From Candidatus Mediterraneibacter excrementigallinarum (GTDB lineage: Bacteria > Bacillota > Clostridia > Lachnospirales > Lachnospiraceae), in assembly GCA_019120075.1 (NCBI GenBank), contig DWVT01000020.1, forward strand, positions 21,463-85,462: a DNA stretch of 64,000 nt. Direction: 5' to 3'. The notes below the pieces were generated by a model. The model saw nothing but the letters and a program-made list of their open reading frames with translations, was not told where the DNA came from and did no database searches. Position numbers and translations under genes: made by a program. Numbering within the stretch: the first letter of the stretch is position 1; every line of letters starts with the position of its first letter. This document shows positions 25,445 to 34,391 of this stretch, in pieces.

Positions 25445-26620
25445 TCAGTAATACCTCACCGTCACTCTCTTCTCCATCTCCTCCGCAGTCCTTACCAACT
25501 GCTCCACCAGATTCTGCCTCATGCTCAGATCAAAGTTGAGTTCTGTCTCCTTGTGCGCGTCATTGACTGCCGTGCCCACGAAAAGGTTCAGTTCCGTGCA
25601 CTCTTCGATCAGAAGTTTTGCAAGTCGTGATGCACCGTTATCCGCATCCAGTTCATCGAAAAATTCCGCGTCAAATTCGCCCCGGACATATTTTTTCAGA
25701 AGTTTCAGGCATTTTCCAAGGGTCAGCACACCCTCGGTGACCAGATCGATCCCGTCGATCACCGCCGTGGGCGGCACATCCGGTCCGGCAGTGCTGATCT
25801 CTGTCACGATCTTTTTTCCCAGAACCCTTGCCGCGATATTGGCGCTGGTTCCCCCGGAGATAACTTTTTTCCCCTCAGCATGCATGAAATCATATATGAT
25901 TCTCTCATCATCCGCTTTCTTTGCGGGAGGTCCGGTGAAGATGCTGACCACCCGGCGCTCGATCACTCTCGCCACCGCCACGGTGGTATCATCCTCGGGC
26001 TTCTCCTCATACAGCTCATCGCACGCCTGGCAGAGCATCACCGCAAGACGGGATGCCGACAAGGTTTTCTTCGTACATTTCAGTGTATACTCGGACATCG
26101 CCTCCCAGGTCCAGCCCTGAAGATTCAGGATGGAACCTGCTCCTGCATAGATCACCCCGTCGCTCATCAGAGTAAAACAGTCGTTCTTTTTCACCTGGAA
26201 CCTGGATTCATGGACTTTTTTCCCCTCGATTTCCCGTACCTCATATGGATATTTCACAATCTTTCCGTCACGGATAAACACACAGGAGGGATTGTCGAAC
26301 TCCGCCAGATACGCCTCGCCGCTATGAAAAATCTGAAGGATACTGAAGGCGGCGTAGGCGACCTTGCGGACCTTGCAGATCGGAAGTGTCTTTGCCACGG
26401 TCTCCACGCAGGACTCGATGGATGCGCCTTCCCGGAGCATGGTTCCCAGGATCTTGGACGTCAGAGTGGCAAGGATATTCGCCTTCACCCCGCTCCCCAT
26501 ACCGTCCGCAAGGATCACAATATCCGAATCTTCGGTCCTGAGCACCTCCACCTTATCGCCGCAGAGTTCCTCTCCCTGTTTGTTCAGGCTTTTCCAGGAC
26601 ACATCGATACTGAAACTCAT
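25445..26620 (-). CDS. SpoIIE-type (PP2C) protein phosphatase linked to the hydrogenase sensor
   Basis: The protein has 391 residues. The PP2C-like metal site is visible as ILADGMGSG (residues 36-44), LMSDGVIYAG and PEDDTTVAVA. The phosphatase fold covers about residues 1-215. A further 170-residue C-terminal domain beginning VVSIFTGPPAKKADDERII is not part of SpoIIE and I do not recognise it; KVISGGTSANIAARVLG is its most conserved-looking segment. It follows the PAS-containing H-cluster protein gene by 12 bp in the same operon. Such phosphatases next to group C [FeFe] hydrogenases are thought to relay an H2 signal to a serine-phosphorylated target. Element D's outer helix covers its stop codon. 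Confidence 0.87.
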   Translation of the reverse strand: MSFSIDVSWKSLNKQGEELCGDKVEVLRTEDSDIVILADGMGSGVKANILATLTSKILGTMLREGASIESCVETVAKTLPICKVRKVAYAAFSILQIFHSGEAYLAEFDNPSCVFIRDGKIVKYPYEVREIEGKKVHESRFQVKKNDCFTLMSDGVIYAGAGSILNLQGWTWEAMSEYTLKCTKKTLSASRLAVMLCQACDELYEEKPEDDTTVAVARVIERRVVSIFTGPPAKKADDERIIYDFMHAEGKKVISGGTSANIAARVLGKKIVTEISTAGPDVPPTAVIDGIDLVTEGVLTLGKCLKLLKKYVRGEFDAEFFDELDADNGASRLAKLLIEECTELNLFVGTAVNDAHKETELNFDLSMRQNLVEQLVRTAEEMEKRVTVRYY

Positions 26621-26632
26621 ATCCTGCCCTCC

Positions 26633-28342
26633 TCACTCTTCCTCATTCAGGATGGAATCCCGCAGCTTTGTCAACGTCACCTTTGTCTCCGCCGTGGTCT
26701 CACCGAGAAGCCCGGCGATCTCCTGTGCCACCATCATCTGTTTTTCAATGACCTTCTGTGCCATCTCTACGGTTTCCACTTTCAGATTGTAGTGCTGCTC
26801 CTTTATCTTCTCCTCCCGGGTCACATCCTGAAACAGGACAAGCACGGCATCCAGATCCGCGATATAGACAATGGTCTCCTCCGCAACGATCCTTCCCTGA
26901 TCCAGACGGATCTTCTTGTGGAATACCGGTTCTCTTGTGAGGAGAGCGGTCTCGATATCCTCTTCCTCGATGAACTCGAAAATATATCTCTGCACCGCCT
27001 CATCGTGTCCCACGCCAAGCAGTTCCTGTCCCTTTTTGTTACAATCCAGGATCCGCATGTCATTTCCGATGATAAAGATCATGTTCGGCGTCATGTCCAT
27101 GACAACATTGGACATGGACTCTGCCCGGGTCAATGCATAAGGCATGCACATGGTCACTTCCGCCTTTCCCCGGAACACAGCCACGGCCTTCTCCCGGCAG
27201 GTAGAGTACCCGCAGGCGCCGCAGTTCAGTTCATCCTCTTTTGAATATTTTCCCGTGGACATCAGGATCCTTCGGATCTGTTCCTCGGTGGGCATCCGGT
27301 CATCCAGCCCCCGGTTTCCAAATTTCTTCGCGAGCTCTTCTGTACCCATATCCGGCAGGTCCCGGGCTGCTTTGTAGGAGACCCCGTTCTCGATCTTTAC
27401 CTTTGTCTTCACATAGGACGTATTCCAGTGTGCGGAAGCAGGGCCTTTCGCACAGCCGCCCTCGCAGACATTTGCCTCGATAAAGCAGTGGTCCAGCTCG
27501 CCTCTCCTTAGACATTCCAGCATCTCCATACAGTTCTCCAGGCCGTCCACGAACACCTTGTGATATCCGTCCGCTTCTTCCTCTGTGATGACAGACTGGA
27601 TCACGCCTCCGCTGACCGGGTAGAGCCGGTTGATCCTGGGATCCGGATTCCCCATAGGTTTCTCCTCACAGGAACGAAGATCGATTCCCTCTTCTTTCAG
27701 CCACAGCGCAAGTTCTTCAAATGTCAGTATGGCATCCACCGCTCCCGTCACCCGGTCATCCCCTTCCGCCTCCTGTTTCTTGGCAATGCAGGGGCCCAGA
27801 AAGACCACTTTCGCGTCCGGTCCGTAAATCTTCTTTATATAGCGTCCATGCGCGATCATGGGGGATACCACCGGAGCCATCAGATTTGCACAGTGGGGAT
27901 AGTATTTCTCGATCAGATCATTCACGCTGGGGCAGCATGTGGTGATGATATTCGGCATCTTCCCTTCCCGAACCAGTTTCTTATACTCGTTCGTCACCAG
28001 AGCCGCGCCCTCCGCCGTCTCCCTGACCTCCGCAAATCCAAGTCTCTGCAACGCGTCAACCACCTGCCCCGGCCTGTCAAACTCCAGCACCCCCGCATAG
28101 GACGGTGCGATGGAGATCACGGTTCGGCATCCCCGGCGCAGGTATCCTTTCACCCGGTCCAGGTCACTGGCAAACGTCTTTGCGTTCTGGGGACAGACCT
28201 CCAGGCATCTTCCGCAGTTGATGCAGTGATCCACCATGATGCGCGCCTGCTCGTCCCGCACAGAGATTGCCTTCACCGCACAGTGACGGACACATTTGTA
28301 ACAATGGCGGCATTTTGCGTCCTTAAAGTCAATGACTCTCAT
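26633..28342 (-). CDS. Sensory [FeFe] hydrogenase-like protein with PAS domain (HydS, group C-like)
   Basis: The protein is 569 residues from the ATG at 28342 (MRVIDFKDAKCRHCYKCVRHC), which has an AGGAGG site; the longer frame to 28546 has none. Domains in order: two 4Fe-4S ferredoxin motifs (residues 11-50); an H-cluster domain with TTCCPSVND, GPCIAKKQE and VCEGGCAKGP, retaining the cluster cysteines; a PF04060-type FeS motif (CGACGYSTCREKA); a PAS domain (about 435-540); and a short coiled tail. The missing catalytic accessory residues and the PAS suggest H2 or redox sensing rather than turnover. The downstream SpoIIE-type phosphatase is the likely output. Confidence 0.87.
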   Translation of the reverse strand: MRVIDFKDAKCRHCYKCVRHCAVKAISVRDEQARIMVDHCINCGRCLEVCPQNAKTFASDLDRVKGYLRRGCRTVISIAPSYAGVLEFDRPGQVVDALQRLGFAEVRETAEGAALVTNEYKKLVREGKMPNIITTCCPSVNDLIEKYYPHCANLMAPVVSPMIAHGRYIKKIYGPDAKVVFLGPCIAKKQEAEGDDRVTGAVDAILTFEELALWLKEEGIDLRSCEEKPMGNPDPRINRLYPVSGGVIQSVITEEEADGYHKVFVDGLENCMEMLECLRRGELDHCFIEANVCEGGCAKGPASAHWNTSYVKTKVKIENGVSYKAARDLPDMGTEELAKKFGNRGLDDRMPTEEQIRRILMSTGKYSKEDELNCGACGYSTCREKAVAVFRGKAEVTMCMPYALTRAESMSNVVMDMTPNMIFIIGNDMRILDCNKKGQELLGVGHDEAVQRYIFEFIEEEDIETALLTREPVFHKKIRLDQGRIVAEETIVYIADLDAVLVLFQDVTREEKIKEQHYNLKVETVEMAQKVIEKQMMVAQEIAGLLGETTAETKVTLTKLRDSILNEEE

Positions 28343-28487
28343 CTTACATATCCTCCTTGCAATTCCGGCTTCTACCGGACGTTTTACGCACGTTTTTTCT
28401 GTTAGCACCATTTTACCAGAGCCCTGTGGGAATATCCAGTAAAACCCCGGTCCCCTGACCGTCACTGTGAATTTTATTCCTATCTGA

Positions 28488-28516
28488 TGAAACCTTTTGC
28501 CCTCCCGGCATTGTCT
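28488..28516 (+). promoter_or_regulatory. ECF-type promoter of the sigma factor operon
   Basis: TGAAACCTTTT (28488-28498), then TGTCTAA (28512-28518), resemble the -35 AAC and -10 CGTC elements of ECF sigma factor targets, with an 18-nt gap between TGAAAC and TGTC. This suggests autoregulation by the sigma factor encoded 75 bp downstream. Upstream (28343-28487) nothing else is recognised. Confidence 0.6.
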
Positions 28517-28526
28517 AATAGATGTA

Positions 28527-28542
28527 ACCGTTAAACAACGGT
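28527..28542 (+). promoter_or_regulatory. Inverted repeat at the start of the sigma operon leader
   Basis: ACCGTT-AAAC-AACGGT, a 6-bp perfect inverted repeat, begins 11 nt after the putative -10 and thus covers the transcription start. It could be an operator or a small leader hairpin. Confidence 0.4.
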
Positions 28543-28591
28543 ACAAAGCGCTGCAGCACAGATCCGCCGGAAAGGAGTAGGAAATGCTATA

Positions 28592-29134
28592 ATGGAACTC
28601 TCAAAGAGGAAGGAGGGGATCTCTCTGAAATACCTTGTCATCAAAGCCCAGAAAGGGGATGCCCAGGCATTCATCGAACTGATCGAACGGAACAAGCAGA
28701 GCATGTACAAAGTGGCCCGGAGTTATTTTCAGAACGAGGAAGATATCGCGGATGCGCTTCAGGATACGATCGAGGCCTGTTACCGGTCCATACCGCATCT
28801 GGTAAATCCGGAATACTTCCGGACCTGGCTGATCCGCATCACGATCAATAAATGCATCGATATCATCCGCAAAAACAGGCGGGAACACCCGACAGCGGAA
28901 TTCCCGGAGCAGGGAGAGATCTGTATGGAACTGAAAAACTGTGAATTCGAGGAACTGATGCGCTCTCTCGACGAAAAATACCGCACGGTCCTTCTTCTCT
29001 ATTATGGAGAAGGCTTCAAGATCAGCGAGATCGCACAGCTTCTCGACATGGAAGAAAATACGGTAAAGACCCGTCTGACCCGGGGACGGAAAAAATTCCG
29101 GGAGATCTGGTCCGCACAGAGCGCGGCGACCTGA
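28592..29134 (+). CDS. ECF-type RNA polymerase sigma factor
   Basis: The protein has 180 residues. Region 2 is FIELIERNKQSMYKVARSYF, with NEEDIADALQDTIEACYRSI (2.2/2.3) and FRTWLIRITINKCIDIIRKN (2.4). Region 4 is LDEKYRTVLLLYYGEGFKIS and EIAQLLDMEENTVKTRLTRG (the recognition helix-turn-helix). There is no sigma region 1 or 3, as in ECF factors. The start is uncertain: the ATG at 28592 is 14 nt from its SD, while a CTG at 28625 has AAGGAGG at good spacing and gives the common start LKYLVIKAQKGD. A two-codon ORF (28584-28592) overlaps the ATG. The next gene encodes a membrane protein that is probably its regulator. Confidence 0.9.
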   Translation: MELSKRKEGISLKYLVIKAQKGDAQAFIELIERNKQSMYKVARSYFQNEEDIADALQDTIEACYRSIPHLVNPEYFRTWLIRITINKCIDIIRKNRREHPTAEFPEQGEICMELKNCEFEELMRSLDEKYRTVLLLYYGEGFKISEIAQLLDMEENTVKTRLTRGRKKFREIWSAQSAAT

Positions 29135-29197
29135 TACAGTATGTTGCCCGAAACAGATGTTATGATACAAGGCCATGATCCGAAAGGAGGAATCATT

Positions 29198-30637
29198 TTG
29201 AAAAAAGAATTTTCACAGGAAGAAATGGAACAGATCCTGAAAAACGACGCTGTCATCCCTGCATCTGTGGATGAAAAGATAAAAGAAACCTATGACAGAC
29301 TGGGACTGACCGCAGCCGCCCCGGAAGAGCATGACAAAGGCAGCACTTCTAAGAAAACGCGCCCGGTCCGGATGAAAAAGAAAAAGGTATGGGTCACCAT
29401 CGCAGCGGCCGCTGCCCTGACTGCAGGACTTGGCATCACCGCATTCGCGGTAAACCAGTTGCTGAAAGTTGACCTCACTGAGAAGGACGGTACGCTCGCC
29501 TACAATATCTCTGTAGATCCTGAGACAAAAGAGGCTCATATAGTCACATCGACCCCCACTTACGTTCCGGAAGGATATAAGTACCAGGAAGAGGGACCAT
29601 ATGAGGGGCAGTGGCATAACAATGATACTGACGGAAACATGAGCATCATTACCCGCAACGCAGCCGACCTCTATCTGATGTCACAGACTGACGGCGGCAC
29701 ATCCTCACCGATAGACAAAGGCGACTACATCAAGACTGTAGAGATCGGAGGAATGAATGTGGATCTGTTCTCTTCCGACAGTATCCATACTGATGATGAT
29801 ACAATACGTCAGGATGTCATTCTCACCAACGAAGAGTACGGCTATATGATCCAGGTCTTTCTGAACGGCACTGATCTCGCTGACGATGAGGCACTGAAAG
29901 TTGCAGAAGGGCTCGATATCCAGGTGTCAGATGAAACGGTCCCCTATGCCACCGATGAAGAGATTGCGAAGATCAAAGACGAGCAGACGGCAGATTTTGA
30001 CTCGGCCTATGACAGTTCTCTCTTCTACAATGTAGGTGATGTGATCACAGATCTGCAGGATAAAGACAATAAGACAGAATTCAAAGTAACTGACGTCAAA
30101 CTTGCCGATTCCCTTCCTCTGGACCAGTTCCCGAAGGAGAATTATGTACCGGATTATGACGGCACCGTTGCCCCGCTCCTGAACGAGGACGGCACACTGA
30201 AGTCTCATGAACGGTATTCGCCCGCCAGCGGCAGCCTCAGCAAGGATAATCTGGAGACCGCCGACTCAAAATTCATCGTCGCGACGGTAGAGATCACAAA
30301 TACCGGAGATTCTTCCACCGAGGAATATATCACCCCCATGCTTGAGTATCTCCGCAAAGATGAGGATGGAAACTATACAAGATTCGACATACAGTCCGCA
30401 ACCGCTGCATATCAGGCTCTGAGTGTGGACGGCGAGCCCCTCTATCAGAGCGTCCAGCAGTACACGGATAACCAGAAGAAACATGTACGGTTTGCCGAGA
30501 TTGGCGCCGGAGAGACTCTGGAATGCACCTTTGCATGGGTGGTAGACGACGACTGCACCGACAATGCATACCTGTCCTTCTTCGATATGTACGGAGGAAT
30601 GACCAACTCCTATCCAAGGGTGAAAGTGACGGAGTAG
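29198..30637 (+). CDS. Membrane-anchored partner of the ECF sigma factor (putative anti-sigma factor)
   Basis: The protein is 479 residues from a TTG start at 29198 (KKEFSQEEMEQ after the first residue), with AAAGGAGG eight bases before it; the ATG at 29141 lacks a site. Residues 1-75 are charged and cytoplasmic, ending in RMKKKKV; one membrane helix follows (WVTIAAAAALTAGLGITAFAV, about 76-97). The rest, about 380 residues, is predicted outside and is rich in acidic residues and beta strands. The position after an ECF gene and the single-span topology fit an anti-sigma or envelope-sensing protein. No known anti-sigma motif is seen, so the role rests on context. Confidence 0.75.
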   Translation: MKKEFSQEEMEQILKNDAVIPASVDEKIKETYDRLGLTAAAPEEHDKGSTSKKTRPVRMKKKKVWVTIAAAAALTAGLGITAFAVNQLLKVDLTEKDGTLAYNISVDPETKEAHIVTSTPTYVPEGYKYQEEGPYEGQWHNNDTDGNMSIITRNAADLYLMSQTDGGTSSPIDKGDYIKTVEIGGMNVDLFSSDSIHTDDDTIRQDVILTNEEYGYMIQVFLNGTDLADDEALKVAEGLDIQVSDETVPYATDEEIAKIKDEQTADFDSAYDSSLFYNVGDVITDLQDKDNKTEFKVTDVKLADSLPLDQFPKENYVPDYDGTVAPLLNEDGTLKSHERYSPASGSLSKDNLETADSKFIVATVEITNTGDSSTEEYITPMLEYLRKDEDGNYTRFDIQSATAAYQALSVDGEPLYQSVQQYTDNQKKHVRFAEIGAGETLECTFAWVVDDDCTDNAYLSFFDMYGGMTNSYPRVKVTE

Positions 30638-30667
30638 ATTTAAATCCGCAAGTGAAGCAAAGCATCC

Positions 30668-30800
30668 GCCGGGGAGGTGTGTTGCCTGAAGACTGTAGAA
30701 CGGCGCCGGTACTTAGAGCGCGTCTTTTGCGCTCTTATGTACCGCTGCGCCGTTCTCCAAGCGGAAGCGGGTCTGAAGGCAATACACCTCCCCGGCGTAC
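30668..30800 (+). repeat. Dispersed structured element, copy E
   Basis: P1 is 20 bp (30668-30687 with 30777-30796) with one G-U. P2 GAACGGCGC/GCGCCGTTC is at 30698-30706 with 30747-30755. The internal GGTAC/GTACC pairs fully here, whereas other copies have GGCAC with GTACC or GTGTC. P3 AGAGCGC/GCGCTCT encloses the loop GTCTTTT. The GNRA loop GGAA is at 30763-30766. It sits 30 bp past the sigma-partner stop, in sense, and 29 bp from the convergent hydA stop. A weak outer helix (30637-30645 with 30822-30831) again reaches the hydA stop codon. Confidence 0.88.
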
Positions 30801-30829
30801 GCCGTCTGCTCCCTCCCGCCAATTTCAAA

Positions 30830-32572
30830 TCAGTTGATCGTCCTCTTCACATACGTGGTATGCAGGATCTGATGCGCCCGCTCGCTGCCCGGCTCTCCCA
30901 GATACTCTTCATATACCTTTCTGATCGCCGGGTTCTCATGGGACTTCCGGATCGTCTTTGCCGCATCGTTATCGTACAGCGCTTTCGCCCGGATTGCCTT
31001 CACATCTTCAAAATTCCTCACATCCGCATGCACCCGGGGCTGGCCTCCGCCGTTGACGCAGCCGCCCGGACAGCACATGATCTCGATAAAGTGATAATCC
31101 GCCTCGCCGGCGCGGACTTTATCCATGATGATCTTCGCGTTGCCAAGGCCTGATGCTACCGCAACTTTCATATCCATCCCCGCCACATTATAAGTTGCTT
31201 CCTTGATCCCGTCCGTGCCTCTCACTTCCGTAAATTCCGGTTTCTCCAGTTCTTTTCCCGTCAGTTTTTCCACTGCGGTCCGCAGAGCCGCCTCCATAAC
31301 TCCTCCGGTTGCTCCAAAGATCACACCGGCTCCCGTGGACTCTCCCAGCGGATCGTCAAATCCCTCGTCGGGAAGACTGCGGAAATTGATCCCCACCTTG
31401 CGGATCAGCCTTGCCAGTTCTCTTGTAGTGATAGAGATATCCACATCCGGCACTCCTGCCGCATACTGATCATCCCGCTGGAGTTCGAACTTCTTCGCTG
31501 TGCAGGGCATGACGCTGACGCAGACAATATCCTCCGGCGGGATCCCCATCTTCTCCGCATAGTAGGTCTTGGTGATCGCCCCGAACATCTGCTGGGGAGA
31601 TTTACAGCTTGAGAGGTGGGCAAGCTGATCCGGGTAATAATGTTCACAGTATTTGATCCATCCCGGAGAGCAGGACGTCATCATGGGCAGGACTCCGCCA
31701 TTCTGTACCCGGTCAAGAAATTCATGTGCCTCTTCCATAATGGTCAGGTCCGCGCTGAAATCCGTATCAAACACCTTGTCGAATCCGATCCTCCGGAGCG
31801 CCGCGGCCATCTTTCCTTCCACATCGGTGCCCATGGGATATCCGAACTCTTCTCCCAGCGCCGCACGGACCGCGGGCGCCGTCTGTACCACCACATGTTT
31901 CGACTCATCCGCGATCGCCGCAAGGACGTCGTCCGTATTATCTTTTTCATAGAGCGCTCCCGTAGGACAGGCGGCAATACACTGACCGCAGCCCACACAA
32001 CTGGTATCTCCCAGTCCCATTTCAAATGCCGATCCGATGAATGTGGCAAACCCACGGTTATTCGGTCCGATCACGCCCACGGACTGTACTTTTTCGCACA
32101 CTGCGGAACACCTGCGGCAGAGGATGCATTTATTATTGTCACGGATCATATGTACCGCGCTGGTGTCCGGCTCATAGTGATTTCTCTCCCCGGCGAAATG
32201 ATCCTCGTCCTCCACACCCAGTTCCTGACACAGTTCCTGGAGCTCGCAGTGTCCGCTCCTGACACAGGACAGGCATTTCTTGTCATGAGTTGACAGGAGA
32301 AGCTCAAGAGTCCTTTTCCTTGCATCCAGGAGCCGCTTTGTATTCGTCCTTACTTCCATGCCTTCCGCCACCGGATAGACACAGGCGGCCACAAGCCCCT
32401 TCGCCCCTTTTACCTCTACCACGCACATACGGCACGCGCCGATCTCATTGATCTCTTTCAGCCAGCACAGCGTAGGAATATGGATCCCCGCTCCGTGGGC
32501 CGCTTCCAGGATCGTGGAGCCGGCAGGCGCGGTGACGTTCAGACCGTTGATCTTTAAATTCACATTTTCCAT
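30830..32572 (-). CDS. hydA: NADH-linked [FeFe] hydrogenase catalytic subunit (group A, HydA/HndD type)
   Basis: Interconverts H2 and protons. The protein has 580 residues with domains in order: plant-type 2Fe-2S (GACRMCVVEV), His-ligated 4Fe-4S (KKCLSCVRSGHCELQELC), two 4Fe-4S (CILCRRCSAVC, CVGCGQCIAACPTGA), the H-cluster domain, and the C-terminal small-subunit region. All three active-site motifs are canonical: TSCSPGWIKYCE, MPCTAKKFE and CCPGGCVNGGGQP. This shows it is catalytic, unlike the two sensor-type proteins nearby. It is the last gene of the operon hydC-kinase-ferredoxin-hydB-hydA, 15 bp after hydB. It probably bifurcates electrons between NADH and ferredoxin. Confidence 0.96.
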   Translation of the reverse strand: MENVNLKINGLNVTAPAGSTILEAAHGAGIHIPTLCWLKEINEIGACRMCVVEVKGAKGLVAACVYPVAEGMEVRTNTKRLLDARKRTLELLLSTHDKKCLSCVRSGHCELQELCQELGVEDEDHFAGERNHYEPDTSAVHMIRDNNKCILCRRCSAVCEKVQSVGVIGPNNRGFATFIGSAFEMGLGDTSCVGCGQCIAACPTGALYEKDNTDDVLAAIADESKHVVVQTAPAVRAALGEEFGYPMGTDVEGKMAAALRRIGFDKVFDTDFSADLTIMEEAHEFLDRVQNGGVLPMMTSCSPGWIKYCEHYYPDQLAHLSSCKSPQQMFGAITKTYYAEKMGIPPEDIVCVSVMPCTAKKFELQRDDQYAAGVPDVDISITTRELARLIRKVGINFRSLPDEGFDDPLGESTGAGVIFGATGGVMEAALRTAVEKLTGKELEKPEFTEVRGTDGIKEATYNVAGMDMKVAVASGLGNAKIIMDKVRAGEADYHFIEIMCCPGGCVNGGGQPRVHADVRNFEDVKAIRAKALYDNDAAKTIRKSHENPAIRKVYEEYLGEPGSERAHQILHTTYVKRTIN

Positions 32573-32587
32573 ACTTCTTACGCCCTC

Positions 32588-34375
32588 CTATTCTTTGTAG
32601 ATCGCGCCGAAGCGGCATTTTTCCATACATGCGCCGCACTTCAGACATTTCTCCGGATTGATCATATGGATCTCTCTCACCTTGCCGATGATTGCATCCG
32701 CAGGACAGGTCCTTGCGCAGAGCGTACATCCCTTACATTTATCCGGATCGATCCGGTACTGGACAAGATCCTTGCAGACGCCTGCCGGACATTTCTTATC
32801 CACGATATGCGCGATATATTCATCCCGGAAATAGCGCAGGGTGGAAAGCACCGGGTTGGGCGCCGTCTGTCCCAGAGCGCACAGGGAATTTTCTTTCAGA
32901 TGGTAACAGAGTTCCTCCAGTTTATCCAGATCTTCCATAGTCGCCTGTCCCTTAGTGATCTTCTCCAGGATCTCCAGCATCCGCCTGGTCCCGATCCGGC
33001 AGGGCGTACATTTGCCGCAGGATTCATCCACAGTAAATTCCAGGAAAAACTTGGCGATGTCCACCATGCAGGTGTCCTCATCCATGATGATCAGCCCGCC
33101 GGACCCCATCATGGAGCCGATGGCGATCAGATTGTCATAATCAATGGGGACGTCAAAATGCTCCGCCGGGATACATCCTCCGGAGGGTCCCCCGGTCTGG
33201 GCCGCCTTGAACTTCTTTCCGTTCGGCACGCCGCCTCCGATCTCCTCCACGATCTCCCGCAGGGTCGTTCCCATGGGGATCTCCACAAGACCGGTGTTGT
33301 GGATCTTTCCGCCCAGGGCGAACACCTTGGTCCCCTTGGACTTCTCGGTTCCCATGGAGGCGAACCACTCGGGCCCGTTCACGATGATCTGAGGAATATT
33401 TGCATAGGTCTCCACGTTGTTCAGGATCGTCGGTTTCTGGAACAGCCCTTTCAGCGCCGGGTAGGGCGGACGGGGCCTGGGCTCGCCTCTGTTTCCCTCG
33501 ATGGACGTCATAAGAGCCGTCTCCTCGCCGCAGACGAACGCGCCTGCGCCCAGCCTCAGTTCAATGTCAAAATCAAATCCGGAGTCAAATATATTTTCCC
33601 CGAGAAGGCCGTACTCCCTTGCCTGCGCGATCGCGATCTCGAGACGTTTTACCGCGATGGGATACTCGGCGCGGACATAGATATATCCCTGGGAAGCACC
33701 GATGGCGTAACCCGCGATAGCCATGGCCTCCAGCACTGCATGGGGATCCCCCTCCAGGATGGAACGGTCCATGAATGCCCCCGGATCTCCCTCGTCTGCG
33801 TTGCAGCAGACATATTTCTGATCCGCCTCATTTGCCGCCGCGAACTTCCATTTCAGTCCTGTCGGGAATCCTGCGCCGCCCCTTCCCCTCAGGCCGCTGT
33901 CCAGAAGGATCTGGATCACATCCTCCGGCTTTTTCTCCGTCAGGACGATACCAAGAGCCTCATATCCACCGGTCCCTATGTATTCTTCGATTTCTTCCGG
34001 GTTGATGACGCCACAGTTGCGGAGCGCTACCCTGTGCTGCTTTTTGTAAAAATTCGTCTCATTGAGAGGGATGATCTTCTCTGTCTTTGTGGTCTCATCA
34101 TAGAGGAGACGGCGGACGACCCTTCCCTTGAGCAGGTGCTCGGACACGATCTCCGGAATGTCATCCTCCTGGACCATGGAATAAAACGTTCCCTCCGGAT
34201 AGACGATCATAATGGGACCCAGAGCACACAGTCCGAAACACCCTGTCTTCACTACGCCGACTTCCTCAGCCAGGCCATTCGCCGCGATCTCTTTTTCCAG
34301 CCGGTCTATGATCCTCTGGCTGCCCGAGGAGGTACATCCGGTACCGCCGCAGACAAGTACATGTGAACGATACAT
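32588..34375 (-). CDS. hydB: NADH-binding flavoprotein subunit of the hydrogenase (HydB/NuoF-like)
   Basis: The protein has 595 residues. The N-terminal 100 residues form a thioredoxin-like 2Fe-2S domain (VCGGTGCTSSGS and TGCFGLCALGP). The FMN/NADH module follows, with GRGGAGFPTGLKW near residue 165 and the NADH loop region VCCNADEGDPGAF. ESCGKCTPCRIGTRRM binds a 4Fe-4S cluster. The C-terminus adds two ferredoxin motifs (CKGCTLCARTCPADAI and CLKCGACMEKCRFGAI). This is the diaphorase of multimeric [FeFe] hydrogenases and can carry out flavin-based bifurcation. It lies 16 bp downstream of the small ferredoxin gene. Confidence 0.95.
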   Translation of the reverse strand: MYRSHVLVCGGTGCTSSGSQRIIDRLEKEIAANGLAEEVGVVKTGCFGLCALGPIMIVYPEGTFYSMVQEDDIPEIVSEHLLKGRVVRRLLYDETTKTEKIIPLNETNFYKKQHRVALRNCGVINPEEIEEYIGTGGYEALGIVLTEKKPEDVIQILLDSGLRGRGGAGFPTGLKWKFAAANEADQKYVCCNADEGDPGAFMDRSILEGDPHAVLEAMAIAGYAIGASQGYIYVRAEYPIAVKRLEIAIAQAREYGLLGENIFDSGFDFDIELRLGAGAFVCGEETALMTSIEGNRGEPRPRPPYPALKGLFQKPTILNNVETYANIPQIIVNGPEWFASMGTEKSKGTKVFALGGKIHNTGLVEIPMGTTLREIVEEIGGGVPNGKKFKAAQTGGPSGGCIPAEHFDVPIDYDNLIAIGSMMGSGGLIIMDEDTCMVDIAKFFLEFTVDESCGKCTPCRIGTRRMLEILEKITKGQATMEDLDKLEELCYHLKENSLCALGQTAPNPVLSTLRYFRDEYIAHIVDKKCPAGVCKDLVQYRIDPDKCKGCTLCARTCPADAIIGKVREIHMINPEKCLKCGACMEKCRFGAIYKE

Positions 34376-34391
34376 AGCTTTCCCTCCTTTT

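Noticed and set aside
32666-34366. A 566-codon open frame opposite hydB
   Set aside because: Antisense shadow; the minus-strand frame has all NuoF-like motifs.
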